Shown: positions 34,879 through 43,270 of the stretch, piece by piece | Layout: every line of letters starts with the position of its first letter | How positions within the stretch are numbered: the first letter of the stretch is position 1 | Source: Zhongshania aliphaticivorans | GTDB taxonomy: Bacteria > Pseudomonadota > Gammaproteobacteria > Pseudomonadales > Spongiibacteraceae | DNA length: 64,000 nucleotides | Direction of reading: 5' to 3' | Assembly (NCBI RefSeq): GCF_902705875.1 | Contig: NZ_CACSIK010000001.1 | Span: 756,742-820,741 of the forward strand | Notes under the pieces: generated by a model | Databases searched by the model: none | What the model saw: the letters and a program-made list of their open reading frames with translations, nothing else | What the model was told of the DNA's origin: nothing | Program-made: the position numbers and the translations under genes

Positions 34879-35886
34879 TTACAAGTTTCGGTAAACAAGC
34901 GGCGTTACATTCGCCCAGCGTTTAAAGGATTTGATAAAGGAGCTGGCCTCTGAGAAACCTAGTCTTAGCGCGATTTCCTCAATACTTAACTGAGATTGCT
35001 TAATGTAGTACATCGCTACATCTCTGCGGGTATCATCCTTTATCTGCATAAAGGTATTTCCCTCTTTTTTAATTCGCCGCCGCAGCGTTTGTTCGGTCAA
35101 ACCTAAATGCTTGGCTGCGTCTTCAAGTAGAGGTAAACCGGTACCCTCTCTAAACAGCTTCTCCATCCATAAACGCACACTAATCGATGCCGTATTGCTG
35201 TGCCGAGTCTGATTTAATATATAACTAAGGTGTTGATCCACTAATTCACTGAGTTCATCGCGGGCACGTAAATTAGTCTGCTCTAAGGTCTTGCGGCTGA
35301 AATAAATGGCATTTTTTTTCTGGCCGTAATGTATGGGCGCGCCATAAAAAACAAAGCGGTGTTCATCACTGTAAGATGGCGCCTCGAAAGCTAAGTCAAC
35401 GCGCTCTATGGGCAAAAACTCATTAGCGAGCCAGCAATGAAAGCGATGGCAGCTTGAGATTAAGCATTCAATGACATAGTTGTCGTGTACACCATTTGCT
35501 TTTTTGCACTTAAAGGCAATATAGCCACCGTTTTTGTTAAATAGCATATGCGACGATGAGCTAGTATTCAGCCAATTGGTTAAATCTCGCCATGTCTTTA
35601 AGGATTCCAGTACATTCTCGCAACTCAGAGACGCCTTTGCCATTAAGGAAAATGTTCCTCTAGGTGTCGGTTTTGCCAGTAAGCCCCATGTCTCATCCTT
35701 TAAAAGTTCGATGAGTGCTTGTGATAGGCCCGCAAACGCTGATGTCGATATTCTTAGGCGAGGGTTACTCAGCATTTGTGGCGGCAAGCCCTGAGCTTTA
35801 AGTATCTCCTCTGGGTCATACCCAGCAATAATAGCGCCACGTAGCGCAGATTTAACATATTCAGGGGAGACGGTAGTAGCTTGCAT
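34879..35886 (-). CDS. AraC-family transcriptional regulator (OruR-like)
   Basis: A 335-residue regulator on the minus strand with the same two-part layout as the one at 18915. The N-terminal ligand domain includes DETWGLLAKPTPRGTFSLMAKA and NYVIECLISSCHRFHCWL. The AraC helix-turn-helix domain has LLEDAAKHLGLTEQTLRRRIKKEGNTF and IEEIALRLGFSEASSFIKSFKRWANVTP. It is divergent from the thiolase gene at 36053 across 166 bases and convergent with the thioesterase gene, so it may activate the beta-oxidation operon, the CAR group, or both. Confidence 0.9.
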   Translation of the reverse strand: MQATTVSPEYVKSALRGAIIAGYDPEEILKAQGLPPQMLSNPRLRISTSAFAGLSQALIELLKDETWGLLAKPTPRGTFSLMAKASLSCENVLESLKTWRDLTNWLNTSSSSHMLFNKNGGYIAFKCKKANGVHDNYVIECLISSCHRFHCWLANEFLPIERVDLAFEAPSYSDEHRFVFYGAPIHYGQKKNAIYFSRKTLEQTNLRARDELSELVDQHLSYILNQTRHSNTASISVRLWMEKLFREGTGLPLLEDAAKHLGLTEQTLRRRIKKEGNTFMQIKDDTRRDVAMYYIKQSQLSIEEIALRLGFSEASSFIKSFKRWANVTPLVYRNL

Positions 35887-36052
35887 AACAGAAATTTCCG
35901 AATAACTTATCTGGTCTGATTTTAGTCAAATTGTAAGCAAATATCGATTTTTTAGATAGACAAGAACATGGTAGTAGGGCGTTTTTTTGTCCACACTGCT
36001 GCCACACGATAAAACGCCTTGTCAGGCTGAATAATGTGAAACGAGGAAGACA

Positions 36053-37261
36053 ATGACAAACCACGCTTATATTTACGATGCGGTTCGCACCCCACGCAGC
36101 AAGGGCAAAAAAGACGGCTCTTTGCACGAAGTGAAGCCAGTTGATCTTGGCGCTGGCCTACTCAAAGGCCTGCAAGGCCGCCATGACCTAGACACCTCCT
36201 ATGTTGACGATGTGGTTATAGGCTGTGTGGGTCCTGTTGGCGAACAAGGCTCCGACATCGGCAAAATGATTGTCCAGCGTGCTAACTGGGACGAGTCTGT
36301 TGCCGGCGTACAGCTCGACCGTTTTTGTGCATCAGGTTTGGAAGCGGTTAACTTTGCCGCCCAAAAAATTGCCTCTGGCTGGGAAGATCTCGTTGTTGCA
36401 GGCGGTGTGGAATCCATGTCTCGGGTGCCGATGGGTTCGAACGGCGGCGCCATGGCCAGCGATCCCTCTTTTCAGTTTGACACCTCTTTTGTACCACAGG
36501 GTATTGGCGCTGATGTTATCGCTAACCTAGACGGTTACAGCCGCGAAGATGTTGATGCCTTTGCACTAGAGTCACAGCGCCGCGCCGCGCACGCCCGCGA
36601 CAACGGCTACTTCGACAAATCAGTATTGCCCGTAAAGGATTTGAACGGTCTGACCATTCTTGAAAGAGATGACTTCATCAAGCCAGACAGTACCATGGAA
36701 GGCCTTGCTAAGCTCAAAGCTTCTTTTGAAATGCACGGCAGCATCGGCTTTGATGATGTGATTCTGCGCAAGTACAACACCCTGCTGAAAGTGGAGCACG
36801 TACACACGCCAGGCAACTCTTCAGGGATTGTTGATGGCGCCTCTGCGGTGCTGATCGGTAGCGAAAAAGCCGGTAAAGATCTTGGCTTAACACCCCGCGG
36901 CCGCATTGTGTCCACTGCCGTGTTATCGACTTGCCCCATCATCATGCTGGCAGGCCCTGGCCCAGCCGCTAAAAAAGCCTTAGAAAAAGCCGGCATGACC
37001 ACCGCCGACATCGACTTGTGGGAAATCAACGAAGCCTTTGCCTCGGTTGCCATGCGTTATATGAAAGACCTCGACATCAGCCACGACATCACCAACGTTA
37101 ATGGTGGTGCTATCGCCATGGGTCACCCACTGGGTGCTACCGGCGGTATGTTAGTCAGCACCATGTTAGACGAACTCGAGCGCCGTAATCTCAAGCGCGC
37201 CATGTTGTCCCTTTGTGTCGGCGGCGGCATGGGTATTGCCACTATCATCGAGCGTGTGTAA
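36053..37261 (+). CDS. Acetyl-CoA C-acyltransferase (thiolase, FadA/FadI type)
   Basis: A 402-residue thiolase with the acylated nucleophile C92 ([12 protein letters not shown]), the [10 protein letters not shown] segment, H358 (GHPLGATG) and the second active-site cysteine C388 ([10 protein letters not shown]). It performs the last step of beta-oxidation, cleaving 3-ketoacyl-CoA to acetyl-CoA and a shortened acyl-CoA. GAGGA precedes ATG 36053. The gene order thiolase then multifunctional protein is that of fadIJ rather than fadBA. Codons here are more often C-ending than in genes of the preceding region, as expected for well-expressed housekeeping beta-oxidation. Confidence 0.94.
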   Translation: MTNHAYIYDAVRTPRSKGKKDGSLHEVKPVDLGAGLLKGLQGRHDLDTSYVDDVVIGCVGPVGEQGSDIGKMIVQRANWDESVAGVQLDRFCASGLEAVNFAAQKIASGWEDLVVAGGVESMSRVPMGSNGGAMASDPSFQFDTSFVPQGIGADVIANLDGYSREDVDAFALESQRRAAHARDNGYFDKSVLPVKDLNGLTILERDDFIKPDSTMEGLAKLKASFEMHGSIGFDDVILRKYNTLLKVEHVHTPGNSSGIVDGASAVLIGSEKAGKDLGLTPRGRIVSTAVLSTCPIIMLAGPGPAAKKALEKAGMTTADIDLWEINEAFASVAMRYMKDLDISHDITNVNGGAIAMGHPLGATGGMLVSTMLDELERRNLKRAMLSLCVGGGMGIATIIERV

Positions 37262-37303
37262 CGCGGCTTTTAACGACGAATAACAGAATGTAGGAATAAA
37301 ACC

Positions 37304-39451
37304 ATGAGTGTATTTCATTACGACAAAGACGCCGACGGCATTGTTACCGTCACCATGGACATGACCGGCCCGGTCAATGCGATGAACACCGAATACCGCC
37401 AAGCCATGGATGAAACCGTTGCCAAGCTGCAAGCAGAAAGCGGTTTAACAGGTGTGGTATTGGCCTCGGCCAAAAAAGTCTTCTTCGCCGGTGGCGACTT
37501 AAAAGAACTGTTGTCTGCCCAAGCGGGTGACGAAGCTAAATTTATGGAAGAGCTAGGCGCGACCAAAGCCGGCCTTCGTGCACTGGAAAAACTGCCTGTT
37601 CCTGTTGTCTCTGCCATTAATGGCGCAGCACTGGGCGGTGGTTTTGAGATTTGTCTCTCGACCAACTACCGCATTGCTTACAACCACAAATCAGTACAGC
37701 TCGGCTTGCCAGAAGTTGGACTCGGCCTACTGCCTGGCGGTGGCGGTATTGTGCGTATGGTTAACCTGCTTGGCTTGCAAAACGCCCTGCCTTACTTGTT
37801 AGAAGGTAAAAAGGTCACCCCTGAGAAAGCCCTGAAAGCCGGCATGATCCACGAAACCGTTGAATCGTTGGAAGAGCTAGTCCCACGCGCCAAAGCGTGG
37901 ATCCTAGAAAACAAAGATAACGAAGCGGCAGCGGTTCAGCCCTGGGACCAAAAAGGTCACAAGATTCCCGGCGGCGGTGCCAGCTCACCGAAACTGGCTC
38001 AGGTACTGATGGCTGCACCGGCGATGTTGTCTAAAACCACTCGCGGTCTCTTACCTGCGCCAGAAAAAATCATGGACTGCGCTGTAGAAGCGGCACGTCT
38101 AGATTTTGATACTGCGTTGCGGGTGGAAAGCCGTGGCTTGGCTTACTTGGTAACAACGCCTGAAGCAAAGAACATGATTACCACGTTCTTCTTCCAAATG
38201 AACAAAATCAACGGTGGTGCGTCACGCCCTAAAGACGTTCCGCCCCAAGAAACCAAGAAACTGGGTGTACTGGGCGCCGGCATGATGGGACAAGGTATTG
38301 CCTATTCCTCAGCCATGGCGGGTATTGAAGTTATCCTGAAAGATATCTCTGTGGAAGCGGCGGAGAAGGGCAAGGCCTATTCAGAGAAGCTGCTGGATAA
38401 AGCCATTAGCCGCGGCCGCATGACCGAAGAGAAGAAAGCCCAAGTCTTGGCATTGATTAAACCCACAGCCAATGACGAAGACTTGCAGGGTTGTGACCTG
38501 ATCATTGAAGCCGTGTTCGAAAACATTGAGCTCAAGAACAAGATCACGGCGTCAACCGAGAAGTATTTATCAGAAGACGGTATCTGGGGTTCTAACACCT
38601 CAACCCTGCCGATCACCCAGTTGGCTGAAGGTTCCAGCAAGCCAGACAACTTCATTGGCATTCACTTTTTCTCGCCGGTAGACAAAATGCCCTTGGTGGA
38701 AATTATCTGCGGTGAGAAAACCAGTGACATCGCACTGGCAAAAGCCTATGACTACACCAAGCAAATTAGAAAAACCCCGATAGTCGTTAACGACTCGTTA
38801 GGTTTCTTCACGTCACGCACATTTGGCACTTATTTTGACGAAGGTGTTCGCGTTGTTACCGAAGGCGTTCATCCCGTTAAGGTAGACAACATCGGTAAAG
38901 CGATTGGCATGCCGGTTGGTCCGCTAACGGTTCACGACGAAACTAGCCTAGAGTTAAGCCGCAAGGCGATGGAAACTTGGGCTGATATGGGTGTGAAAAA
39001 TAAGTACGGTGAGCAAAACGCCCTTGAAGAAATGATTGCCTTTATGATTGGTGAGCACGGTCGTGGCGGACGTCATCACGGTGGCGGTTACTTTGAATAT
39101 GGCGCTGATGGCAGCAAAACCATTTGGCCTGGCCTGGTCGATAAGTTCTACAAGCCCGAAGTAGAAATGAGCGATCAAGATATCAAAGATCGTCTCTTAT
39201 TCCGCCAAGTCATCGAGGCGCTTAAATGCTTAGAGACTGGTGTTCTGCGTACTGTGGCGGACGGCAACATCGGCTCAATCATGGGTATTGGTGCACCGAT
39301 CTGGACGGGTGGTTTCCTTCAGTTTGTAAACACCTACGGTCTTGAGAAATTCCAAGCACGTTGTACTGAGCTGGCTGCTGCCTACGGTGAGCGCTTCACC
39401 TGCCCAGCGATTGTTGGTGAGAAAATTGCCGCCGGCGACACCTTCCAGTAA
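37304..39451 (+). CDS. Multifunctional enoyl-CoA hydratase / 3-hydroxyacyl-CoA dehydrogenase (FadJ/FadB type)
   Basis: A 715-residue bifunctional enzyme. Residues 1-190 form the crotonase domain with GAALGGGFEICLSTNY and LPEVGLGLLPGGGG, so both hydratase glutamates are present. The NAD-binding motif GAGMMG is at 324-329, the dehydrogenase catalytic histidine is H454 (GIHFFSPVDKMP), and two C-terminal helical dehydrogenase domains follow (NDSLGFFTSRTF; MGIGAPIWTGG). It hydrates trans-2-enoyl-CoA and oxidises the 3-hydroxy product, feeding the thiolase encoded 42 bases upstream, with which it should form an alpha2beta2 complex. A ten-base-pair hairpin follows the gene. Confidence 0.94.
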   Translation: MSVFHYDKDADGIVTVTMDMTGPVNAMNTEYRQAMDETVAKLQAESGLTGVVLASAKKVFFAGGDLKELLSAQAGDEAKFMEELGATKAGLRALEKLPVPVVSAINGAALGGGFEICLSTNYRIAYNHKSVQLGLPEVGLGLLPGGGGIVRMVNLLGLQNALPYLLEGKKVTPEKALKAGMIHETVESLEELVPRAKAWILENKDNEAAAVQPWDQKGHKIPGGGASSPKLAQVLMAAPAMLSKTTRGLLPAPEKIMDCAVEAARLDFDTALRVESRGLAYLVTTPEAKNMITTFFFQMNKINGGASRPKDVPPQETKKLGVLGAGMMGQGIAYSSAMAGIEVILKDISVEAAEKGKAYSEKLLDKAISRGRMTEEKKAQVLALIKPTANDEDLQGCDLIIEAVFENIELKNKITASTEKYLSEDGIWGSNTSTLPITQLAEGSSKPDNFIGIHFFSPVDKMPLVEIICGEKTSDIALAKAYDYTKQIRKTPIVVNDSLGFFTSRTFGTYFDEGVRVVTEGVHPVKVDNIGKAIGMPVGPLTVHDETSLELSRKAMETWADMGVKNKYGEQNALEEMIAFMIGEHGRGGRHHGGGYFEYGADGSKTIWPGLVDKFYKPEVEMSDQDIKDRLLFRQVIEALKCLETGVLRTVADGNIGSIMGIGAPIWTGGFLQFVNTYGLEKFQARCTELAAAYGERFTCPAIVGEKIAAGDTFQ

Positions 39452-39478
39452 CACTATCCAATAACACCTACTGTTAAT

Positions 39479-39501
39479 TGAACCCGGCACTGCCGGGTTC
39501 A
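39479..39501. repeat. Intergenic hairpin between fadJ-like and acyl-CoA dehydrogenase genes
   Basis: TGAACCCGGC at 39479-39488 pairs with GCCGGGTTCA at 39492-39501 around a three-base loop. There is no T-run after it and the next start is only 17 bases away, so partial termination or mRNA stabilisation between the two genes is more likely than full termination. Confidence 0.6.
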
Positions 39502-39517
39502 TATTCTGGAGATAATA

Positions 39518-40678
39518 ATGCGTAATTTTACAGAAGAACAATTGATGTTCCGCGATGCCTATCGCAAGTTTATTGATGCAGAGATTGCCCCCAATCTTGA
39601 AAAATGGCGCGGACAAGGCATTGTAGATCGTGAAGCTTTTGAGAAAGCGGGTGCACAAGGCTTTTTGATGATCTGGCCTGATGAGCAATACGGTGGCCTT
39701 GGTGATCGCGATTTTCGCTATGAACAAATTATTATAGAAGAAAGTGCTCGTGCAGGCACCGGTGAATGGTTCAACACGCTACACAGCCGCTTGGTCGGTC
39801 CTTATATTGATCACTTTGGCAATGATGAGCAAAAACAGCGTTGGCTGCCCGGCTGCGTTGAAGGTAAAAAAGTGCTGGCCATTGCGATGACCGAGCCTGA
39901 TGCAGGCAGCGACCTTGCCGGTATGCGTACCACACTGTTAGAAAAAGATGATTATTTTGTTCTGAATGGTTCAAAAACCTACATCTCGAACGGTATCAAT
40001 GCTGACTTAGTGATTGTGGCGGGCAAATCTGACCCAGAAAACAATCCTCATGCGATGACCTTGTGCGTAGTTGAGCGCGGTATGGAAGGCTTTGAGCGCG
40101 GACGCAACCTCGACAAAATGGGGCTGAAAGCCCAAGACACCGCCGAGCTGTTTTTTAACAACGTTAAAATCCCTAAAGAAAATATTTTAGGTAAAACTGG
40201 TCACGGTTTCTTCTACCTTATGCAAGGTTTAGCAGAAGAGCGACTCATTGCCATGGTGGGCGCCACAGCCAATGCTCGTCGTGCCTTCAACTTGACACGT
40301 GAGTTTGTTATGGAGCGTAAAGTCTTTGGCAAGCCACTGGCCTATATGCAGAATACCCAGTTTAAAATGGCCGAGATGGATGCCGAAATTGACATCATGC
40401 AAGCCTATGTTGACCATTGCGTGTCAGAGCACAATGAAGGTCGTTTGACGATCAATATGGCTGCTAAAGGCAAGCTTCAGTCAACTGAAATTGAATGGCG
40501 TATGCTCGACCTCGGTGTACAGCTTCACGGTGGTTCTGGTTACATGGCCGAATATCCTATCTGCTCCATGTTTACCGATGCGCGTATAAACCGAATACTT
40601 GCGGGTAGTTCGGAAATCATGAAGTTCATTATTGGTCGGGATATTTTTTCTGACAAATACACCAGCATCCTCGACTAA
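39518..40678 (+). CDS. Acyl-CoA dehydrogenase (long-chain/isovaleryl-like type)
   Basis: A 386-residue acyl-CoA dehydrogenase with AMTEPDAGSDLAGMRTT, NGSKTYISNGINADLVIV, and RKVFGKPLAYMQNTQFKMAEM. QGLAEERLIAM lies where long-chain and isovaleryl-type enzymes carry their catalytic glutamate, and GGSGYMAEYP with AGSSEIMKFIIGRDI forms the C-terminal flavin and substrate region. It is a homotetrameric-type enzyme, unlike the heteromeric ones at 13648 and 31104. It catalyses the first step of beta-oxidation and is cotranscribed with the downstream racemase gene. Confidence 0.92.
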   Translation: MRNFTEEQLMFRDAYRKFIDAEIAPNLEKWRGQGIVDREAFEKAGAQGFLMIWPDEQYGGLGDRDFRYEQIIIEESARAGTGEWFNTLHSRLVGPYIDHFGNDEQKQRWLPGCVEGKKVLAIAMTEPDAGSDLAGMRTTLLEKDDYFVLNGSKTYISNGINADLVIVAGKSDPENNPHAMTLCVVERGMEGFERGRNLDKMGLKAQDTAELFFNNVKIPKENILGKTGHGFFYLMQGLAEERLIAMVGATANARRAFNLTREFVMERKVFGKPLAYMQNTQFKMAEMDAEIDIMQAYVDHCVSEHNEGRLTINMAAKGKLQSTEIEWRMLDLGVQLHGGSGYMAEYPICSMFTDARINRILAGSSEIMKFIIGRDIFSDKYTSILD

Positions 40679-40709
40679 TAAACCTTGAATAAAAACAGTG
40701 GGAATTAAA

Positions 40710-41846
40710 ATGGGACCATTAACGGGTTTAAAACTAATTGAAATAAAAGGCATTGGCCCCGGCCCCTATGCGGGCCAGGTACTTGCCGACTTGGGTGCTG
40801 AAATTATCGTGGTGGAGCGAGCATCTAAAACCAACTCCATTGCGGCGCCTTCAGTCATGGATGTCAATTCTCGCGGCAAGAAAAGCATCGCTATTGACCT
40901 GAGAAAGCCTGAGGGCTTGGAGACGTTGCTTAAACTCGTCGAGCAAGCCGATGGTATCTACGAGGGTAACCGCCCCGGCGTTGCCGAAAAGCTTGGCTTT
41001 GGCCCCGACGTGTGTCTTGAGAGAAACCCCAAAATCATCTATGGCCGGATGACCGGCTGGGGACAGCATGGCCCATTGGCGCACGCTGCAGGCCACGACT
41101 ACAACTATATTTCTTTAAGCGGTGCTGCCGCGGCAATTGGTACAGCCGACAAGCCAGTGCCACCACTTAACTTGGTGGGCGACTATGCTGCCGGAAGTCT
41201 ATTTTTAGTTATTGGGATGTTGTCTGCACTTCTGGAGTCCAAAACCTCGGGCCAGGGGCAGGTCGTGGACGCGGCCATCACTGATGGTACGGCTCATCTA
41301 ATGAGCATGTTCCACACCATGGACAAATTGGGGCAGTTCAACCCCGCCCGCGAAACCAATATGCTGGACGGCGGTACGCCTTTCTACGGGTCTTACGAAA
41401 CGTCCGATGGTAAACACTTGTCTGTTGCGCCACTTGAGCCCCAGTTCTTTGCCGAGATGATAAGCACTCTGGGCCTGCCTGAGCGCTTTGTTGCCGAGCA
41501 GTACAATGTTGAGTTGTGGCCTGAGCTGAAATCGACACTGACCGCCACGTTTAAAACCAAAACTCGCGACGAGTGGGCTGAGATATTCGAAGGCAGCGAC
41601 GCCTGTGTCGCCGGTTTGCTCACGTTGAAGGAAGCAGCCAGTCACCCGCACAACAAAGCCCGTGGTACCTATATTGAGCTTAATGGCCAGATGCAACCGG
41701 CTCCTGCGCCGCGCTTCAGCCGCAGTCAGAGTGATATCCCTGCGCTACCCTCCGCCGAGGGAGCAGACACTAAGGCCGTGCTCAGCGACTGGGGCTTTGA
41801 CAGCGATGCCATTGCGTCACTGGAACAGGCTGGTGTGTTTACCTAA
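40710..41846 (+). CDS. Alpha-methylacyl-CoA racemase (CaiB/BaiF family)
   Basis: The 378-residue product, from ATG 40710 (GGGA seven bases ahead; GTG 40698 would extend it), matches alpha-methylacyl-CoA racemase. The three catalytic residues reported for the mycobacterial enzyme, H126, D156 and E241, correspond to H129 (AGHDYNY), D158 (LVGDYAAGS) and E243 (PLEPQFF). It converts (2R)-methylacyl-CoA to the (2S) form, needed before beta-oxidation of methyl-branched chains such as isoprenoid acids and sterol side chains. Together with the acyl-CoA dehydrogenase just upstream this indicates branched-chain acyl-CoA breakdown. Confidence 0.92.
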   Translation: MGPLTGLKLIEIKGIGPGPYAGQVLADLGAEIIVVERASKTNSIAAPSVMDVNSRGKKSIAIDLRKPEGLETLLKLVEQADGIYEGNRPGVAEKLGFGPDVCLERNPKIIYGRMTGWGQHGPLAHAAGHDYNYISLSGAAAAIGTADKPVPPLNLVGDYAAGSLFLVIGMLSALLESKTSGQGQVVDAAITDGTAHLMSMFHTMDKLGQFNPARETNMLDGGTPFYGSYETSDGKHLSVAPLEPQFFAEMISTLGLPERFVAEQYNVELWPELKSTLTATFKTKTRDEWAEIFEGSDACVAGLLTLKEAASHPHNKARGTYIELNGQMQPAPAPRFSRSQSDIPALPSAEGADTKAVLSDWGFDSDAIASLEQAGVFT

Positions 41847-41902
41847 GCCAAACTGTGTATCGCATAAATCCAGACAGTAAGACTAAACAAGGTAGTAATA
41901 AA

Positions 41903-42685
41903 ATGACCGCATACGAAACAATTACTTATTCCGTTAGTAATCGCGTCGCTACGATTTCTCTAAATCGACCAAAGGCGATGAATGCGATTAGCCAACAGAT
42001 GCGCCTTGAATTGAAGCAGGCCGTCGACACCGCCGAAAGCGCTGACGACGTTCGAGTGGTCGTTCTTCGCGCCGAAGGTCGTGGCTTTTCATCCGGCACC
42101 GACCTTACCGAGGGCTTGGCTGGCTTTGATACCATTGATGACCAAATCCAAGAAGAATACAAACCCGTTCTGATGGCAATCGCTAACTCCAGCAAACCAT
42201 ACATTGCTTCCGTGCATGGTGCCGCAGCAGGAATCGGCGCGGCATTCGCGCTGAGTTGTGATTTGGCCATTATGGGTGAAGGTGCGTTTGTTTATTTAGC
42301 CTTTGCAGGCATCGCTTTGGTCCCCGATGGCGGTATTGCTCATCACTTAGTCAATGCCATGGGCTATCGCAAAGCGTATCAGGCGTTTGTAGAGGCGGCC
42401 AGAATTCCCGCTGAGGAATGTTTGCAGTATGGCTTGGTGAACAAAGTTGTCGCCGACGATAAACTTGCTGAAGAAACCCAGGCTTGGGCAGAGCGCTTAG
42501 CTGAAGGTTCGCCATTGGCACAAAAATATGGCAAGCAAATTATGCGTGGCGTGCACACGAGTAGTTTTGAAGAAACGCTGGACATGGAATCTAAAAAGCA
42601 GGTTCTTTGCTCAACGAGTCAAGATTCTGCTACCGCCATTGGTGCTTTTTTCGCAAAGACTAAGCCTACATTTATAGGCGCATAG
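41903..42685 (+). CDS. Enoyl-CoA hydratase/isomerase family protein (PaaG-like active site)
   Basis: A 260-residue crotonase. ATG 41903 has AAGG at 41889-41892; a GTG 48 bases earlier is less likely. LNRPKAMNAIS and GRGFSSGTDLTE give the oxyanion-hole strand. Neither hydratase glutamate is present: the first site reads GIGAAFALSCD and the second FAGIALVPDGG. The Asp in LVPDGG (D142) matches the catalytic Asp of the PaaG-type isomerase, so it probably shifts a double bond in an acyl-CoA rather than adding water. It ends the branched-chain beta-oxidation operon and is convergent with the gluconokinase gene. Confidence 0.86.
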   Translation: MTAYETITYSVSNRVATISLNRPKAMNAISQQMRLELKQAVDTAESADDVRVVVLRAEGRGFSSGTDLTEGLAGFDTIDDQIQEEYKPVLMAIANSSKPYIASVHGAAAGIGAAFALSCDLAIMGEGAFVYLAFAGIALVPDGGIAHHLVNAMGYRKAYQAFVEAARIPAEECLQYGLVNKVVADDKLAEETQAWAERLAEGSPLAQKYGKQIMRGVHTSSFEETLDMESKKQVLCSTSQDSATAIGAFFAKTKPTFIGA

Positions 42686-42752
42686 CGTTAATCGCGATAG
42701 AAAATGTGGATAATAATTAAGAACATATTTTCGGGTAAATCGCTCTTGCTAG

Positions 42753-42784
42753 GCTAAACGGAATAGGGCTATGTTCCGTTTAGC
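42753..42784. terminator. Hairpin at the convergent crotonase/gluconokinase ends
   Basis: GCTAAACGGAA (42753-42763) is perfectly complementary to TTCCGTTTAGC (42774-42784) with a ten-base loop. It overlaps the last codons of the gluconokinase gene and lies about 70 bases after the crotonase stop. No T-tract follows on either side, so it is only a probable transcription end. Confidence 0.45.
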
Positions 42785-43257
42785 TCCTCTATGATGGCTG
42801 CAACAATCTCGTTTGGTGGTGGGCTTATATCTATAGTCCAGCCGTAGCTGGGTAGCTCTAAGGTCTTTAATTGAGAGTCTAATAAACGCAGATCAAAAAA
42901 ATGATCTGTGCGTGACGACAGCCGCTTTTCTAAAAGCTCAATTGAACCGCTTAGCATTATCCATTCTACTTGGCTGCTGCATTGAGATGCCAATCTCTGG
43001 CGGTAGCTTTCTTTCAAGGCGGAGCAGGCAAGAACGGCGCCGCCATCAACCTCCCATTGTGCGAGTTTACTTGCAAGTGAGTCTAACCAAGGCCGACGAT
43101 CATTGTCGTCAAGGGCTATACCGCAGCGCATTTTTTGGATATTGGCGCTGGGGTGAAAATCGTCAGCATCGTAAAACGGAAGTAGTAACGTCTTAGCTAA
43201 TAGGCTAGCTATCGTTGATTTCCCGGTGCCAGATACTCCACAAACAATGATAATCAT
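42769..43257 (-). CDS. Gluconokinase family carbohydrate kinase
   Basis: A 162-residue kinase from ATG 43257; a longer frame upstream overlaps the permease and lacks family similarity. The P-loop GVSGTGKS is at residues 7-14, followed by FYDADDFHPSANIQKMRCGIALDDNDRRPWL and ACSALKESYRQRLA, all diagnostic for the GntK/IdnK family, and HFFDLRLLDSQLKTLE near the end. It phosphorylates gluconate, or a closely related sugar acid, at C6 to enter the Entner-Doudoroff or pentose phosphate route. It is the last gene of the minus-strand alginate-lyase operon, 13 bases after the permease, in place of the KdgK kinase usually expected there. Confidence 0.88.
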   Translation of the reverse strand: MIIIVCGVSGTGKSTIASLLAKTLLLPFYDADDFHPSANIQKMRCGIALDDNDRRPWLDSLASKLAQWEVDGGAVLACSALKESYRQRLASQCSSQVEWIMLSGSIELLEKRLSSRTDHFFDLRLLDSQLKTLELPSYGWTIDISPPPNEIVAAIIEELNGT

Positions 43258-43270
43258 AGTGGTTAACCGC

